A stretch of DNA of 64,000 nucleotides from Chitinophaga sp. sic0106 (GTDB taxonomy: Bacteria > Bacteroidota > Bacteroidia > Chitinophagales > Chitinophagaceae), in assembly GCF_019219075.1 (NCBI RefSeq), contig NZ_JAHUWJ010000004.1:1-64000 (forward strand), in the 5' to 3' direction. Position numbers and translations under genes: made by a program. The notes beneath the pieces are model-generated. The model was given only the letters and a program-made list of their open reading frames with translations. It had not been told where the DNA came from and did no database searches. Of this stretch, positions 1-8,997 are shown piece after piece; the stretch's first letter is position 1, and the number at the start of each line of letters is the position of its first letter.

Positions 1-2
1 CT

Positions 3-3000
3 ACCATCACGGTAACACCTGGTGATCAGGTACAACTGACCTGGACAGTCACCAGCATGGTAAATGGTGTAGTAAACACTAACTGCCCAGCTACCACTGA
101 TGTAGTAACTATCTATAACTACGCTGCTAACCCGGCTGCCAACGCAGGTTACGACCAGGTGGAATGCGCCAGGACTACTGCCTTCACCCTGAATGCAACT
201 CCGGTAATATCTACTGGTAACATCCAGCAAATTGGTACCTGGACGGTAGTATACACTGGTACTAACATAGCTCCAACTGTAAGTGATGTACACAATCCGA
301 ATGCAACAATCGTTGTACCGGTAGGGGATAGCGTTCAATTGATCTGGACTGTTACCAGTATGGTGAATGGTACAGTCATCGAAAAATGCCCTGCTACACA
401 AGATGTAGTTGCAATCAGAAACTTCGCTGAATCTGCCATTGCAGTCGCAGGACCTGATCAGGAAGATTGTGCAAGAACCAGCGCATTCAGACTCAGTGCC
501 ACTCCTGTTGCAAATACAGGTAATATCCAGCAAACCGGTACCTGGACTGTTAACTATCTCGGCTCGAATCCTGCGCCAGTAGTAAGCGATATTCATGATC
601 CGTATGCCACCATCGTGGTGCCTGTTGGCGACAGTGTTACCCTGATCTGGACCGTTTCCAGCATCAACGGAACCTGCGCCGCTACTATGGATCAAATGAT
701 CATCCGCAACTATGCCATCGCTGCGAAAGCAAATGCAGGCAAAGACCTGACCGATTGTAACAGAACGACCGACTTCACACTCGAGGCAGAACAACCAAGC
801 CTCGCCACTGCAAGCGGTATCTGGACTATCATAAAGGGTAATGCTACCATCCGTAACAAATTCCTCCACAATTCCGGAGTGTACGTTGCGCCTGGCGACA
901 CCGTTACTCTACGCTGGACGATCACAAATGGTACTTGTGCATCTACCGAAGATGAAATGACCATCATCAACTACCTGCGACCAGTAACCGCAGTAGCCGG
1001 CCCTAACCGCGAACATTGCGATGTGGATACCTTCCACCTCCACGCAAGTGATCCTGGTGTAGCAGGTGCTATAGGAACCTGGATTGTAACAGGTGGAGAC
1101 AGAACAAAAGTCACTATTGACAATATAAACAGCAAAGATGCAATCGTAACCGTTGAAGCAGGGCAAACTGTTCAGCTCACATGGGTGGTAAGCAACGGCG
1201 TCTGCGATGCTACCAGCTCCAGCCTCACGCTGATCAACCGCAAACCGATCCTGGGCAACACCATCAGTTCAGATCAAACACTCTGCTTAACTGAAGCTGC
1301 TCAAGGTCTCACCGGTGCTCAGCTGACAGGTGGCGACGGAACCTATACCTACCAATGGCAGTCCAGTACTGCAGGTGCTAACGGTCCGTTCACCAATATC
1401 AACGGTGCCAACAGCGACACCTACCAGCCTGGTACGCTGACTCAGAATACCTGGTACAGAAGACTGGTAACATCCGGTCAATGTATCGACAACATCAGCA
1501 ATGTGGTAAGCATTGTGGTGATCACGATACCTCCGATTGTAGTGTCTACACCGCCGTCCTTCACTACTGAATGTGTACTCAATAAAGATTACACCACGAT
1601 GTTTGGTACACCGGTATTCAGTCACGCTCCTTATATCAATGAGCAACTGCAAATCACCAAGAATGATGTAGCCGTAACCGTGAATGCTTGTACCAGAACC
1701 ATCACCCGCACCTGGACCGCCACCAACAGATGTGGTACCAGCGTGAGAACATCACAGACGATCACCATCGTGGATACAAAAGCACCAGTGTTTACCACAC
1801 CTGCTCCACAGGATATCACTGTTGATTGTGATAAAGTACCTGGATTAGTAAACCTGACCGCTAAAGACGATTGCGGTGGCGACATCAACATCGCTCCGGT
1901 TGAAACCAGAAGAGATATACCTGGCAACTGCGCTAACAACTACCAGCTGATCAGAACATGGACAGCAAAAGACGCCTGCAACACCGGCGTAACACTGACC
2001 CAGATCATCACAGTGGTAGATAGAACAGCTCCGGTATTCAATATGCCTACACCAGCCAATATCACGGTTGATTGTGATAAGATCCCTGCGGGTCAGCCAC
2101 TCACAGCCGCCGATAATTGTACAGCAGGTGTAATCACTGCTCAGCCAAAAGACTCCATCGTTCACAAACCTGGAGACTGCCAGAGCAACTACCTCATCTA
2201 TCGTAAATGGACTGCGCTGGATGAATGCGGTAATGGTAACACCACCGTACAGATCATTACTGTACAGGATACTACCAGACCAGTATTCTCCATGCAGGCA
2301 CCTAAAGACACCGTGGTAGATTGTGATAAGCTGCCTGGATGGCCTGTAATCAGCGCAACGGATAATTGCACCGGTAGCGTACAGGTTATCACCAGCTCCA
2401 AAATTGTGAAGATCCCGGGTTCCTGCGCAGGTAACTACATCGAGATCCGCACATGGACAGCTACAGACGCTTGCAACAATATCGCTACCATGCAGCAGCG
2501 TGTAACCGTACAGGATACCATCAGACCGGTATTCACGATCTTACCGCCAGCTGATACCACCGTAAGCTGCGATGCTATCCCTGCACCTGCTCCGAACGTA
2601 ACGGTAACAGATAATTGCAGCACCGGAAATGATGTGAAATTAATCAGAACGATTACCACAGAACGTATACCGGGTGCATGTAACAACTCTTACCGCATCA
2701 TCAGAACATGGACCGCTATGGATGCTTGCGCTAACAAAACAGTTGTTCGTCAGGTGATCACCGTGGTAGATACGACCCGTCCGGTTGTAATGCCTGCCCC
2801 GGCTGATATCGAGATCTTCTGTCAGGATAAGATTCCATCTTCTCCGACACTGATCGCAACAGACAACTGTGATCCTTCATTCCCGAAAAAAGTGACTTAT
2901 ACAGAAGATCCGTTTGTAAAAGATATCTGTAACGGTTACACCATCATCAGAAGATGGACCATCACTGATGCATGCGGCAATAAAGCAAATGATGTGATTC

Positions 3001-4619
3001 AGCGGATTATCATCAAACCTTGTGATAAACCGAAACTGAACGCTAACCTGCCACAAAACTGTTCTGATAATCCAAGAATAGTGCTGCAGCCAATGGGAGG
3101 CGTTACCCGTCCAACTTACACCCTGGTAGGCATCACGCCATCCAACGCTGTAAACGGCCTGCCGATCACACAAAGCAGTAATATCTTCAACCTGAACGGT
3201 GCAACAAGTGCATCCTTCATCGTAACCGATGGTAAAACAGGTTGCTCTTCCGACACCGTGACCTATGACCTGAAATACACCCAGAAACCAATGGTAAATC
3301 TTGGAAAAGACACTACCATCTGCGGTGGCAACAGCCTGGTACTCGACGCGGGTGCAACCAACTTCGGATACAACATCCGCTGGAATACGGGAGAAACCAC
3401 ACAACGTATCAACATCACAAAAGCTGGTACTTACTGGGTGAACGTTTCCAACGGTATGTGCGGAACTACCGATACCATCAAAGTTGGTCTGATTCCTACA
3501 CCACTGGTAGATATTCCGGACACCACCATCTGCCGCGGACAGTCAGTGAAACTGGATGCATTCGTAAATGGTGCCACTTACCTCTGGAGCACCGGCGCAA
3601 CCGCCGCTTCCATCCTGGTAGGGACACAGGAACAGTTCTGGGTGAAAGTAACCAAGAGCGGATGTATCACCATCGATACCGTGAAAGTGAGTGTGAATCC
3701 GCCACCAGACATCAGCCTGAGCCGTGATACGACGATCTGCCCTGATCAGTCCATCATGCTCACCGTTAACTCTAACGGCGGACGTATCCAATGGCAGACC
3801 GGCGAAACCGGCAACTCCATTGTGGTGAACAGACCAGGTAACTACTGGGTAGCCGTAAGCAGAGACAACTGCGTGGTAAGAGATACCGTTAACGTTCGTA
3901 TGAAACCAACGATCAGCGTAGATCTTGGCCCAGACAGAAATATCTGCCCAGGCGCTACCATCACCCTGAACGGTACCACTGAAAATGCTATTTCCTATCT
4001 GTGGAATGACGGAGATCCTAACCCGATCAAAAACATTACCGCATCAGGTAGTTACAAAATCGCTGTAATGGATAAATTCTGTCAACGCGTATTCATGGAT
4101 AGCGTGAAAGTAAACGTGACAGGATTACCGAAAGTGAACCTTGGTAACGACACCGTAATGTGTAAAGGTGAAACACTCACCCTCCGCGCATTCGGAAACG
4201 GTATCACCGCAGTACGTTGGGATAACGGATCTTCCGCACCAACACTCAATGTAAGAGATGGCGGTACCTACACAGTAACGGTATTCAACGACTGTGGAAG
4301 CGCTACGGATCAGATCCGTGTAGACTTCACAGAATGTGAACCTAAACCTGAATTACCAAATGCATTCTCTCCAAACGGCGACGGACGTAACGATGTGTTC
4401 AGACCAGTGGTTCGCGGACCAATGTATGAATACGAACTGCGCATCTTCAACAGATGGGGTGAACTGATCTTCATCTCCTCCGATCAACACAGAGGATGGG
4501 ACGGTAAACACAGAGGCGTTCCTGTAGAAGTAGGCACCTACGTATGGTGGCTCACCTATAAGAAATATGCCGGTGGTACACCAAATGTCCTCAAAGGTGA
4601 AGTAACTGTTATCAGATAA
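3..4619 (+). CDS. Giant T9SS-sorted surface protein with HYR-like repeats (5' end outside window)
   Basis: Large cell-surface protein whose reading frame is already open at the first bases, so the N-terminus and signal peptide lie outside the window. Three repeat zones are visible. About four 85-residue units with a (V/N)AG.D...C motif cover roughly bases 3-1240. Five HYR-like units (PVF..P.P.D.TV.CD ... DNC ... RTWTA.DAC) cover 1782-3023. Several Ig-like units starting LGKDTTIC and containing W.TGET follow to about 4340. It ends with PNAFSPNGDGRNDVF and WDG...G.Y.W, the gliding-motility-associated C-terminal domain used as a type B sorting signal by the type IX secretion system. The role is probably adhesion or motility at the outer surface; the ligand is unknown. 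A strong terminator follows directly. Confidence 0.9.
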   Translation, partial: TITVTPGDQVQLTWTVTSMVNGVVNTNCPATTDVVTIYNYAANPAANAGYDQVECARTTAFTLNATPVISTGNIQQIGTWTVVYTGTNIAPTVSDVHNPNATIVVPVGDSVQLIWTVTSMVNGTVIEKCPATQDVVAIRNFAESAIAVAGPDQEDCARTSAFRLSATPVANTGNIQQTGTWTVNYLGSNPAPVVSDIHDPYATIVVPVGDSVTLIWTVSSINGTCAATMDQMIIRNYAIAAKANAGKDLTDCNRTTDFTLEAEQPSLATASGIWTIIKGNATIRNKFLHNSGVYVAPGDTVTLRWTITNGTCASTEDEMTIINYLRPVTAVAGPNREHCDVDTFHLHASDPGVAGAIGTWIVTGGDRTKVTIDNINSKDAIVTVEAGQTVQLTWVVSNGVCDATSSSLTLINRKPILGNTISSDQTLCLTEAAQGLTGAQLTGGDGTYTYQWQSSTAGANGPFTNINGANSDTYQPGTLTQNTWYRRLVTSGQCIDNISNVVSIVVITIPPIVVSTPPSFTTECVLNKDYTTMFGTPVFSHAPYINEQLQITKNDVAVTVNACTRTITRTWTATNRCGTSVRTSQTITIVDTKAPVFTTPAPQDITVDCDKVPGLVNLTAKDDCGGDINIAPVETRRDIPGNCANNYQLIRTWTAKDACNTGVTLTQIITVVDRTAPVFNMPTPANITVDCDKIPAGQPLTAADNCTAGVITAQPKDSIVHKPGDCQSNYLIYRKWTALDECGNGNTTVQIITVQDTTRPVFSMQAPKDTVVDCDKLPGWPVISATDNCTGSVQVITSSKIVKIPGSCAGNYIEIRTWTATDACNNIATMQQRVTVQDTIRPVFTILPPADTTVSCDAIPAPAPNVTVTDNCSTGNDVKLIRTITTERIPGACNNSYRIIRTWTAMDACANKTVVRQVITVVDTTRPVVMPAPADIEIFCQDKIPSSPTLIATDNCDPSFPKKVTYTEDPFVKDICNGYTIIRRWTITDACGNKANDVIQRIIIKPCDKPKLNANLPQNCSDNPRIVLQPMGGVTRPTYTLVGITPSNAVNGLPITQSSNIFNLNGATSASFIVTDGKTGCSSDTVTYDLKYTQKPMVNLGKDTTICGGNSLVLDAGATNFGYNIRWNTGETTQRINITKAGTYWVNVSNGMCGTTDTIKVGLIPTPLVDIPDTTICRGQSVKLDAFVNGATYLWSTGATAASILVGTQEQFWVKVTKSGCITIDTVKVSVNPPPDISLSRDTTICPDQSIMLTVNSNGGRIQWQTGETGNSIVVNRPGNYWVAVSRDNCVVRDTVNVRMKPTISVDLGPDRNICPGATITLNGTTENAISYLWNDGDPNPIKNITASGSYKIAVMDKFCQRVFMDSVKVNVTGLPKVNLGNDTVMCKGETLTLRAFGNGITAVRWDNGSSAPTLNVRDGGTYTVTVFNDCGSATDQIRVDFTECEPKPELPNAFSPNGDGRNDVFRPVVRGPMYEYELRIFNRWGELIFISSDQHRGWDGKHRGVPVEVGTYVWWLTYKKYAGGTPNVLKGEVTVIR
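1782..3023 (+). repeat. Five HYR-like domain repeats (about 250 bp each)
   Basis: Inside the adhesin gene five consecutive units of about 83 residues each begin PVF or PVV, carry D.TVDCD and DNC, and end RTWTA.DAC....Q.ITV.D. They are diverged at the DNA level, so recent slippage is unlikely. HYR domains are extracellular Ig-fold modules. Confidence 0.75.
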
Positions 4620-4637
4620 TACCAAACCCGAATAGTC

Positions 4638-4676
4638 AAAAAAGCTGATCTCTCCGGAGATCAGCTTTTTTGTTTT
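4638..4676 (+). terminator. Rho-independent terminator of the T9SS adhesin gene
   Basis: A perfect 15-bp stem (AAAAAAGCTGATCTC with its complement) closes on a TCCG loop and runs into a T tract 19 bp after the stop codon. Confidence 0.9.
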
Positions 4677-4725
4677 AAAAAGAACATTCAGATTTGCTAA
4701 ATTGTATAAGACAAAAAAGGGAACT

Positions 4726-5025
4726 ATGAAATCATATGAGACAGTAACAGAAGCACTGCAGGACCTACGCCAACGTGGTTACACCACTGACTTTAATCTG
4801 CAGTTTGATTGCATTCAGTGTGAGCAACAGAACAAGAAATTGAATCCGGAAGAATTTGATATTGAAGAAGTTTACCGCTTCGAAGGGGATACTGACCCGG
4901 GCGATGAAAACATTGTATATGCCATCAGAACCCTGGACGGTACGCTGGGTACGCTCATGCACGGTTACGGCGTATACGCGGAAGATGTATCAGATGATAT
5001 GATCCGTAAACTCGGAACGGAATAA
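4726..5025 (+). CDS. Small conserved acidic protein (often labelled phosphoribosylpyrophosphate synthetase)
   Basis: A 99-residue soluble acidic protein beginning MKSYETVTEALQDLRQRGY. The ATG at 4726 is chosen over an upstream TTG because it sits behind a GGGAAC purine stretch and matches the start I recall for the family. It is a small Bacteroidota protein with the pattern FYRFEG.TDP.DE..(V/L)YAI and a single C..C pair (residues near 27-30). Databases often call it phosphoribosylpyrophosphate synthetase, but at 99 residues it has neither the PRPP-binding loop nor the size of a real Prs (about 310 residues), so the name is unsupported. It stands alone between two terminators. Function unknown. 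Confidence 0.8.
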   Translation: MKSYETVTEALQDLRQRGYTTDFNLQFDCIQCEQQNKKLNPEEFDIEEVYRFEGDTDPGDENIVYAIRTLDGTLGTLMHGYGVYAEDVSDDMIRKLGTE

Positions 5026-5051
5026 TTGTGTCAAACAGGACAGCACTTACT

Positions 5052-5088
5052 CACCTGACGCAGTACGTGTCAGGTGTTTTATTTTATT
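5052..5088 (+). terminator. Terminator after the small acidic protein
   Basis: An 8-bp CACCTGAC/GTCAGGTG stem is followed by a T-rich run on the + strand. It overlaps the stop codon of the convergent ispE gene; the minus-strand side has no T run, so it probably works in one direction only. Confidence 0.75.
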
Positions 5089-5888
5089 TGAAATACGCTA
5101 AATGCTTTGTCCCACTCAATTGCAGGTATTTTATTTTTCGGGTAGATGCCAACCATCGTTGATCCACTACCACTCATAGTCGCATAAATGGCTCCGCTGC
5201 CATACAGTTCCTCCTTAATCTTCGCTAACTCCGGATGGGCAGCAAACACAGGGGCTTCAAAATCATTACTCACTATATCTTTCCACTGTTCCACCGGCTG
5301 CTGTATAGCAGTTTTCAACGCGTGCAGCGGCGCGGCAGGTGTCAGCTGTTTGAACGCCCAACCCGTATTTACGTGAATGCCCGGATAAATTAACAATAGG
5401 GAATAGCCGGATAAATCCAGCGATAGCGGTGCTAGTATCTCCCCACGACCAACAGCAAAACATGGTTTATTAGGAATGAAAAAGGCACAATCACTCCCTA
5501 ACTGTGCCGCATATCCGATTAACTGCTCCTCGCTAAGGCCGAGTTGAAATTTATTATCCAGCAATTTCAGCATGAAAGCCGCATCAGCACTGCCTCCACC
5601 AAGCCCGGCACCAATGGGAATATGCTTATGCAAATGAACCTGTACCGGCTGCACGGCAGGATAATCGCGCTGCAGCAGCTCAAATGCCCTGATGCAGAGG
5701 TTATCGGCGCTGTTGCCTGGTACCGCTATCCCCGTACTTGTAAACTGAAGGGCAGGAGCCGTTAGTATCTCCAGGGCATCCTGAACCTGGACCGGATAAA
5801 ACACCGTTTCCAGGTCATGAAAGCCATCCGGGCGTTTGTTGGTGACATACAGCCCCAGGTTGATTTTGCAATTAGGAAATACTACCAT
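5079..5888 (-). CDS. ispE: 4-diphosphocytidyl-2-C-methyl-D-erythritol kinase
   Basis: Cytosolic GHMP-family kinase that phosphorylates the 2-hydroxyl of CDP-methylerythritol in the MEP route to isoprenoid precursors. The product starts MVVFPNCKINLGL, carrying the family N-terminal K.NL.L substrate motif. The ATP loop PIGAGLGGGSADAAF lies near residues 90-105 and the C-terminal GHMP motif SGSGST near 236-242. The ATG at 5888 is preferred over an in-frame start at 5924 because the core motif begins right after it and 269 residues fits the family. It lies upstream of nothing else on its strand and converges with the small acidic protein gene. Confidence 0.95.
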   Translation of the reverse strand: MVVFPNCKINLGLYVTNKRPDGFHDLETVFYPVQVQDALEILTAPALQFTSTGIAVPGNSADNLCIRAFELLQRDYPAVQPVQVHLHKHIPIGAGLGGGSADAAFMLKLLDNKFQLGLSEEQLIGYAAQLGSDCAFFIPNKPCFAVGRGEILAPLSLDLSGYSLLLIYPGIHVNTGWAFKQLTPAAPLHALKTAIQQPVEQWKDIVSNDFEAPVFAAHPELAKIKEELYGSGAIYATMSGSGSTMVGIYPKNKIPAIEWDKAFSVFQIK

Positions 5889-5964
5889 GGGAAATATTTT
5901 ACATAGTAACGGCAGCCAGGACATCTAAACCCCGGAAACCACCTGCTGACCAATAAATTTTGGA

Positions 5965-6564
5965 TTATCTGCTTTTACGACTGTTGATCTCATCCCGGAT
6001 AGCAATGGCGCGGATATAATCTTCCTGCTCCAATACTTCCTGCAGCAACTGCTGGAGCTCATCCACATTCAGGGCCTTCAGGTCGTCTTCTGCGCCTTTT
6101 TCATGCTCCTGGATAGTAGGTGTAACTGGTTTGTTGCTCTTTTTGCCAGCCGGATCATCCAGCAGGATGCCAGCACTGTTGAGAATATTTTCGAATGTGT
6201 ATATCGGACAGCCAAATCTAACGGCTAATGCGAGCGCATCTGAAGTCCTGGAGTCTATTTCTATGGTTTCGTCGTTGCTGGAACAGATCAGTTTGGAGTA
6301 AAATATGCCTTCCTGCAAGTTGCTGATTACTACTTCATGTAATTCAATGTTAAATGCATTCATGAAATTCTTCATCAGATCGTGTGTTAGGGGCCTGCTG
6401 GGTTGCATTTTTTCAAGTGCCACGGCAATCGCCTGCGCTTCAAAGCCGCCAATCACAATCGGCAAACGGCGTAACCCATTGACCTCTCCCAATACCACGG
6501 CATATGAATGAGTTTGCGTAATGCTGTGCGATAAAGCAACTATTTCCAGTTCTATTTTTCTCAT
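5965..6564 (-). CDS. Bifunctional nuclease family protein (DUF151) with UVR domain
   Basis: A 199-residue protein in two parts. Residues 1-135 form a DUF151/bifunctional nuclease domain (LPIVIGGFEAQAIA, IDSRTSDALALAVRFGCPIY). Residues 165-195 form a UVR-type helical hairpin (LQQLLQEVLEQEDYIRAIAI RDEI pattern). Plant and bacterial members of the family have been reported to have RNase and DNase activity; the UVR motif usually mediates contact with UvrB-type or Clp partners. It sits between etfBA and ispE on the same strand, 76 bp upstream of ispE, so co-transcription with ispE is possible. Specific role not inferable. Confidence 0.85.
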   Translation of the reverse strand: MRKIELEIVALSHSITQTHSYAVVLGEVNGLRRLPIVIGGFEAQAIAVALEKMQPSRPLTHDLMKNFMNAFNIELHEVVISNLQEGIFYSKLICSSNDETIEIDSRTSDALALAVRFGCPIYTFENILNSAGILLDDPAGKKSNKPVTPTIQEHEKGAEDDLKALNVDELQQLLQEVLEQEDYIRAIAIRDEINSRKSR

Positions 6565-6680
6565 ATCTGTCGTGCGTTGTCGCTGAAGGTTTTATAAGAC
6601 CGTGAAGTTAGAAAATTATTTTTTATCTAAAAAAAAACTATAAGATTCGGGGCACATTTATCAAAATCAGCGTACAACCA

Positions 6681-6730
6681 CAAAATTGAAAGGAGATGAT
6701 GCATTGCCTTTGCGGTAGCACCATCTCCTT
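6681..6730 (-). terminator. Terminator of the etfBA operon
   Basis: On the minus strand a long stem (AAGGAGATGGTGC with GCATCATCTCCTT, one G-T mismatch) is followed by TTTCAATTTTG, starting just after the etfA stop codon. Confidence 0.75.
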
Positions 6731-6741
6731 AATTATTTAGC

Positions 6742-7716
6742 CTAGTTCAGGCCTTTATATTTCTTCACTGCCTCGGTAAGCTTAGGAACGATTTCGAAAG
6801 CATCACCCACAATGCCATAGTCGGCTGCCTTAAAGAACGGCGCTTCGGGATCTTTGTTGATCACCACAATCACCTTACTACCGTTTACGCCGGCCAGGTG
6901 CTGGATCGCACCGGAAATGCCGATTGCTATATAGAGGTTAGGACGAACCGTCAAACCAGTTTGACCCACATGCTCATGATGCGGACGCCAGCCGGCATCA
7001 GCCACCGGGCGACTACTAGCCGTTGCCGCACCCAGTACATGTGCCAGGTCTTCCACCATGCCCCAGTTTTCAGGTCCTTTTAAACCACGGCCACCGGATA
7101 CAATGATTTCAGCCTCTGTTAACGGAATCTCCCCGCTCAGGGTGTTCGTCTTCACCACCTTCACTTTGAAGTCCGCGTCATTGATAGCAGGGGAGAATGC
7201 CTCTACCGCCGCAGTTTCAGCGCCCGGACTTACCGCAAAAGTGTTTGGTATAATAGAAATGATTTTCTTTTCAGAAGTAATGTTGATGTTAGCAAAAGCC
7301 TTTCCGGAAAATACGCTCTTTTTCACCACAAAGCCATTGCTGGTATCAGGATAGGAAATGGCTCCAGCCACCAGGCCTGCTTTCAGTCGCGCTGATACGC
7401 GGGGCGCAATTGCTTTACCATCAAAGTTATGTGGGAAGATGATCACGGCAGCACCTTCTTTTTCTGCTGCTTCCGCAATCACTTTGGTATACACGGTGGA
7501 TTCCACTTCGTGGAGGCGTGCATCTGCCGCATGTAATACTTTTGTAGCGCCATAGTTACCCAGGGCCGCCAGTTCTGCTGCATCTGCTGCGCCCAGTACC
7601 ACTGCGGTAGCGGTAGTACCCAGCTGTGCTGCTACCTTGGCGCCGTATTGTACGGCTTCCAGGGCCGCCTTTTTGATTTTACCTTCTGCCTGATCTGCAA
7701 ATATTAATACTGACAT
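6742..7716 (-). CDS. etfA: Electron transfer flavoprotein subunit alpha
   Basis: FAD-binding subunit of the heterodimeric electron transfer flavoprotein, which accepts electrons from acyl-CoA and related dehydrogenases. The 324-residue length is typical. The C-terminal FAD domain is clear: [11 protein letters not shown] near residue 206, then [18 protein letters not shown] and [16 protein letters not shown] near 262-277, the classic ETF-alpha signature. It is the second gene of a two-gene operon, 45 bp downstream of etfB, and is closed by a terminator. No dehydrogenase or ETF-quinone oxidoreductase is visible nearby, so the electron donor cannot be read from context. Confidence 0.97.
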   Translation of the reverse strand: MSVLIFADQAEGKIKKAALEAVQYGAKVAAQLGTTATAVVLGAADAAELAALGNYGATKVLHAADARLHEVESTVYTKVIAEAAEKEGAAVIIFPHNFDGKAIAPRVSARLKAGLVAGAISYPDTSNGFVVKKSVFSGKAFANINITSEKKIISIIPNTFAVSPGAETAAVEAFSPAINDADFKVKVVKTNTLSGEIPLTEAEIIVSGGRGLKGPENWGMVEDLAHVLGAATASSRPVADAGWRPHHEHVGQTGLTVRPNLYIAIGISGAIQHLAGVNGSKVIVVINKDPEAPFFKAADYGIVGDAFEIVPKLTEAVKKYKGLN

Positions 7717-7761
7717 TGTTTAATTTTTTGAAGTGGGAAATTGGTTAACCTTGATTCAGCC

Positions 7762-8502
7762 TTAGATCACTTTTGCTTCTTCGTGGAGCAGCTTCACCAG
7801 CTCGTCCACATTGTCGGCATTGATCAGCTTCACGCCACTCTTGGCAGGAGGCAGCTCAAAGCTTACCACACTGGTCAGGCTGTCTGCGGCAACAGGTTCC
7901 ACCACGGTGAGAGGTTTAGTTTTAGCCGCCATGATACCACGCATATTAGGGATACGCGCTTCCGCCATCCCTTTCTGACAGGATACCACCACCGGCAGTT
8001 CCACTTCACATACTTCCTCGCCGCCTTCAATTTCCCGGTTGATGGTAGCTTTGGTACCACTCAGGTCAAATTTGGCTGCGATGGAAACATAGGGTAATTC
8101 CAGCAGTTCCGCTACCATGCCACCGATGCCGCTACCATTGTAATCAATGGTTTCTTTACCGGTAAAGATGAGATCGTACTGCTGTTCTTTGGCATGTGCT
8201 GCTATCTGCGATGCGATATAAAAACTATCTCCACTGCTGGCGTTGATGCGGTAGGCATGATCGCCACCCAGCGCCAGTGCTTTTCTGATAATTGGGTCGT
8301 TATCCGCTCCTCCCACAGTGATCAGATGTACATCGGCTCCAACTGCTTCCTTCAGTTCCAGGGCGCGTACCAGGGCATACCATTCGTCATATGGATTGAT
8401 GATGAACTGGACCCCAGCTTCATTGAATTTCGTGTTATTGTCCGTGAAAGCTATTTTTGCAGTCGTGTCCGGAGTTTTACTGATACAAACTAAAATCTTC
8501 AT
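7762..8502 (-). CDS. etfB: Electron transfer flavoprotein subunit beta
   Basis: AMP-binding partner of EtfA, 246 residues, starting MKILVCISKTPDTTAKI. Family features include NPYDEWYALVRALELKE, the AGADVHLI-like strand (VGADVHLITVGG), GKETIDYNGSGIGGMVAELL and the C-terminal recognition-loop region REIEGGEEVCEVELP. It is the first gene of the etfBA operon, with a good Bacteroidota promoter 37-63 bp upstream. The adenine-nucleotide binding segment and recognition loop look intact, so a functional ETF is expected. Confidence 0.97.
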   Translation of the reverse strand: MKILVCISKTPDTTAKIAFTDNNTKFNEAGVQFIINPYDEWYALVRALELKEAVGADVHLITVGGADNDPIIRKALALGGDHAYRINASSGDSFYIASQIAAHAKEQQYDLIFTGKETIDYNGSGIGGMVAELLELPYVSIAAKFDLSGTKATINREIEGGEEVCEVELPVVVSCQKGMAEARIPNMRGIMAAKTKPLTVVEPVAADSLTSVVSFELPPAKSGVKLINADNVDELVKLLHEEAKVI

Positions 8503-8538
8503 GGCCGTAAACTGTTTTGTTTAATAATGCGGTATTAG

Positions 8539-8565
8539 CAAATATATTTAAATAATATAAGCCAA
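8539..8565 (-). promoter_or_regulatory. Probable etfB promoter
   Basis: Read on the minus strand this has TATATTTG, an exact match to the Bacteroidota -7 box TAnnTTTG, with a TTG 16 bp upstream. It lies 37 bp before the etfB ATG. Confidence 0.65.
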
Positions 8566-8670
8566 CCGCCACCATGTATTATGATTTTACTCAGTTTTAA
8601 GTTATAGCTAAATTTGGCAATATGATTATCTTGCGGACTGAAAAACAATTACTTATAAATTAATTGCAGA

Positions 8671-8982
8671 ATGGACAGAATCGCGCAGCTGAAGCAGTTC
8701 CTGGAAGCTAGCCCTAACGACAGCTTCCTGAAACATGCACTTGCTCTCGAACATATTAAGCTCGGAGATGATATTACAGCAAGGAGACTATTTGAAGAAT
8801 TGCTGGCTTTTGAGCCCGGCTATACCGGCTCTTACTATCACCTGGGCAAGTTGCTGGAAAGGGCGGGAGATAAGGATGCTGCCGTAAAAACATACGAAAC
8901 GGGAATGACTATGGCCAAATCGGCCAACGAACGTCATACCTACAATGAATTACAGTCGGCCTACGAGGACCTGCTTTACTAA
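8671..8982 (+). CDS. Small TPR-repeat protein
   Basis: A 103-residue soluble helical protein made of about two and a half tetratricopeptide units: residues 14-47 (PNDSFLKHALALEHIKLGD..AR.LFEELL), 48-81 (PGYTGSYYHLGKLLERAGD..AAV.TYE.G) and a capping helix. TPR units bind protein partners, and no enzyme domain is present. The gene ends 15 bp before tilS on the same strand, so the two are probably co-transcribed. A link to tRNA modification is only suggested by that position. Confidence 0.8.
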   Translation: MDRIAQLKQFLEASPNDSFLKHALALEHIKLGDDITARRLFEELLAFEPGYTGSYYHLGKLLERAGDKDAAVKTYETGMTMAKSANERHTYNELQSAYEDLLY

Positions 8983-8997
8983 TCCAACAACTATTGT

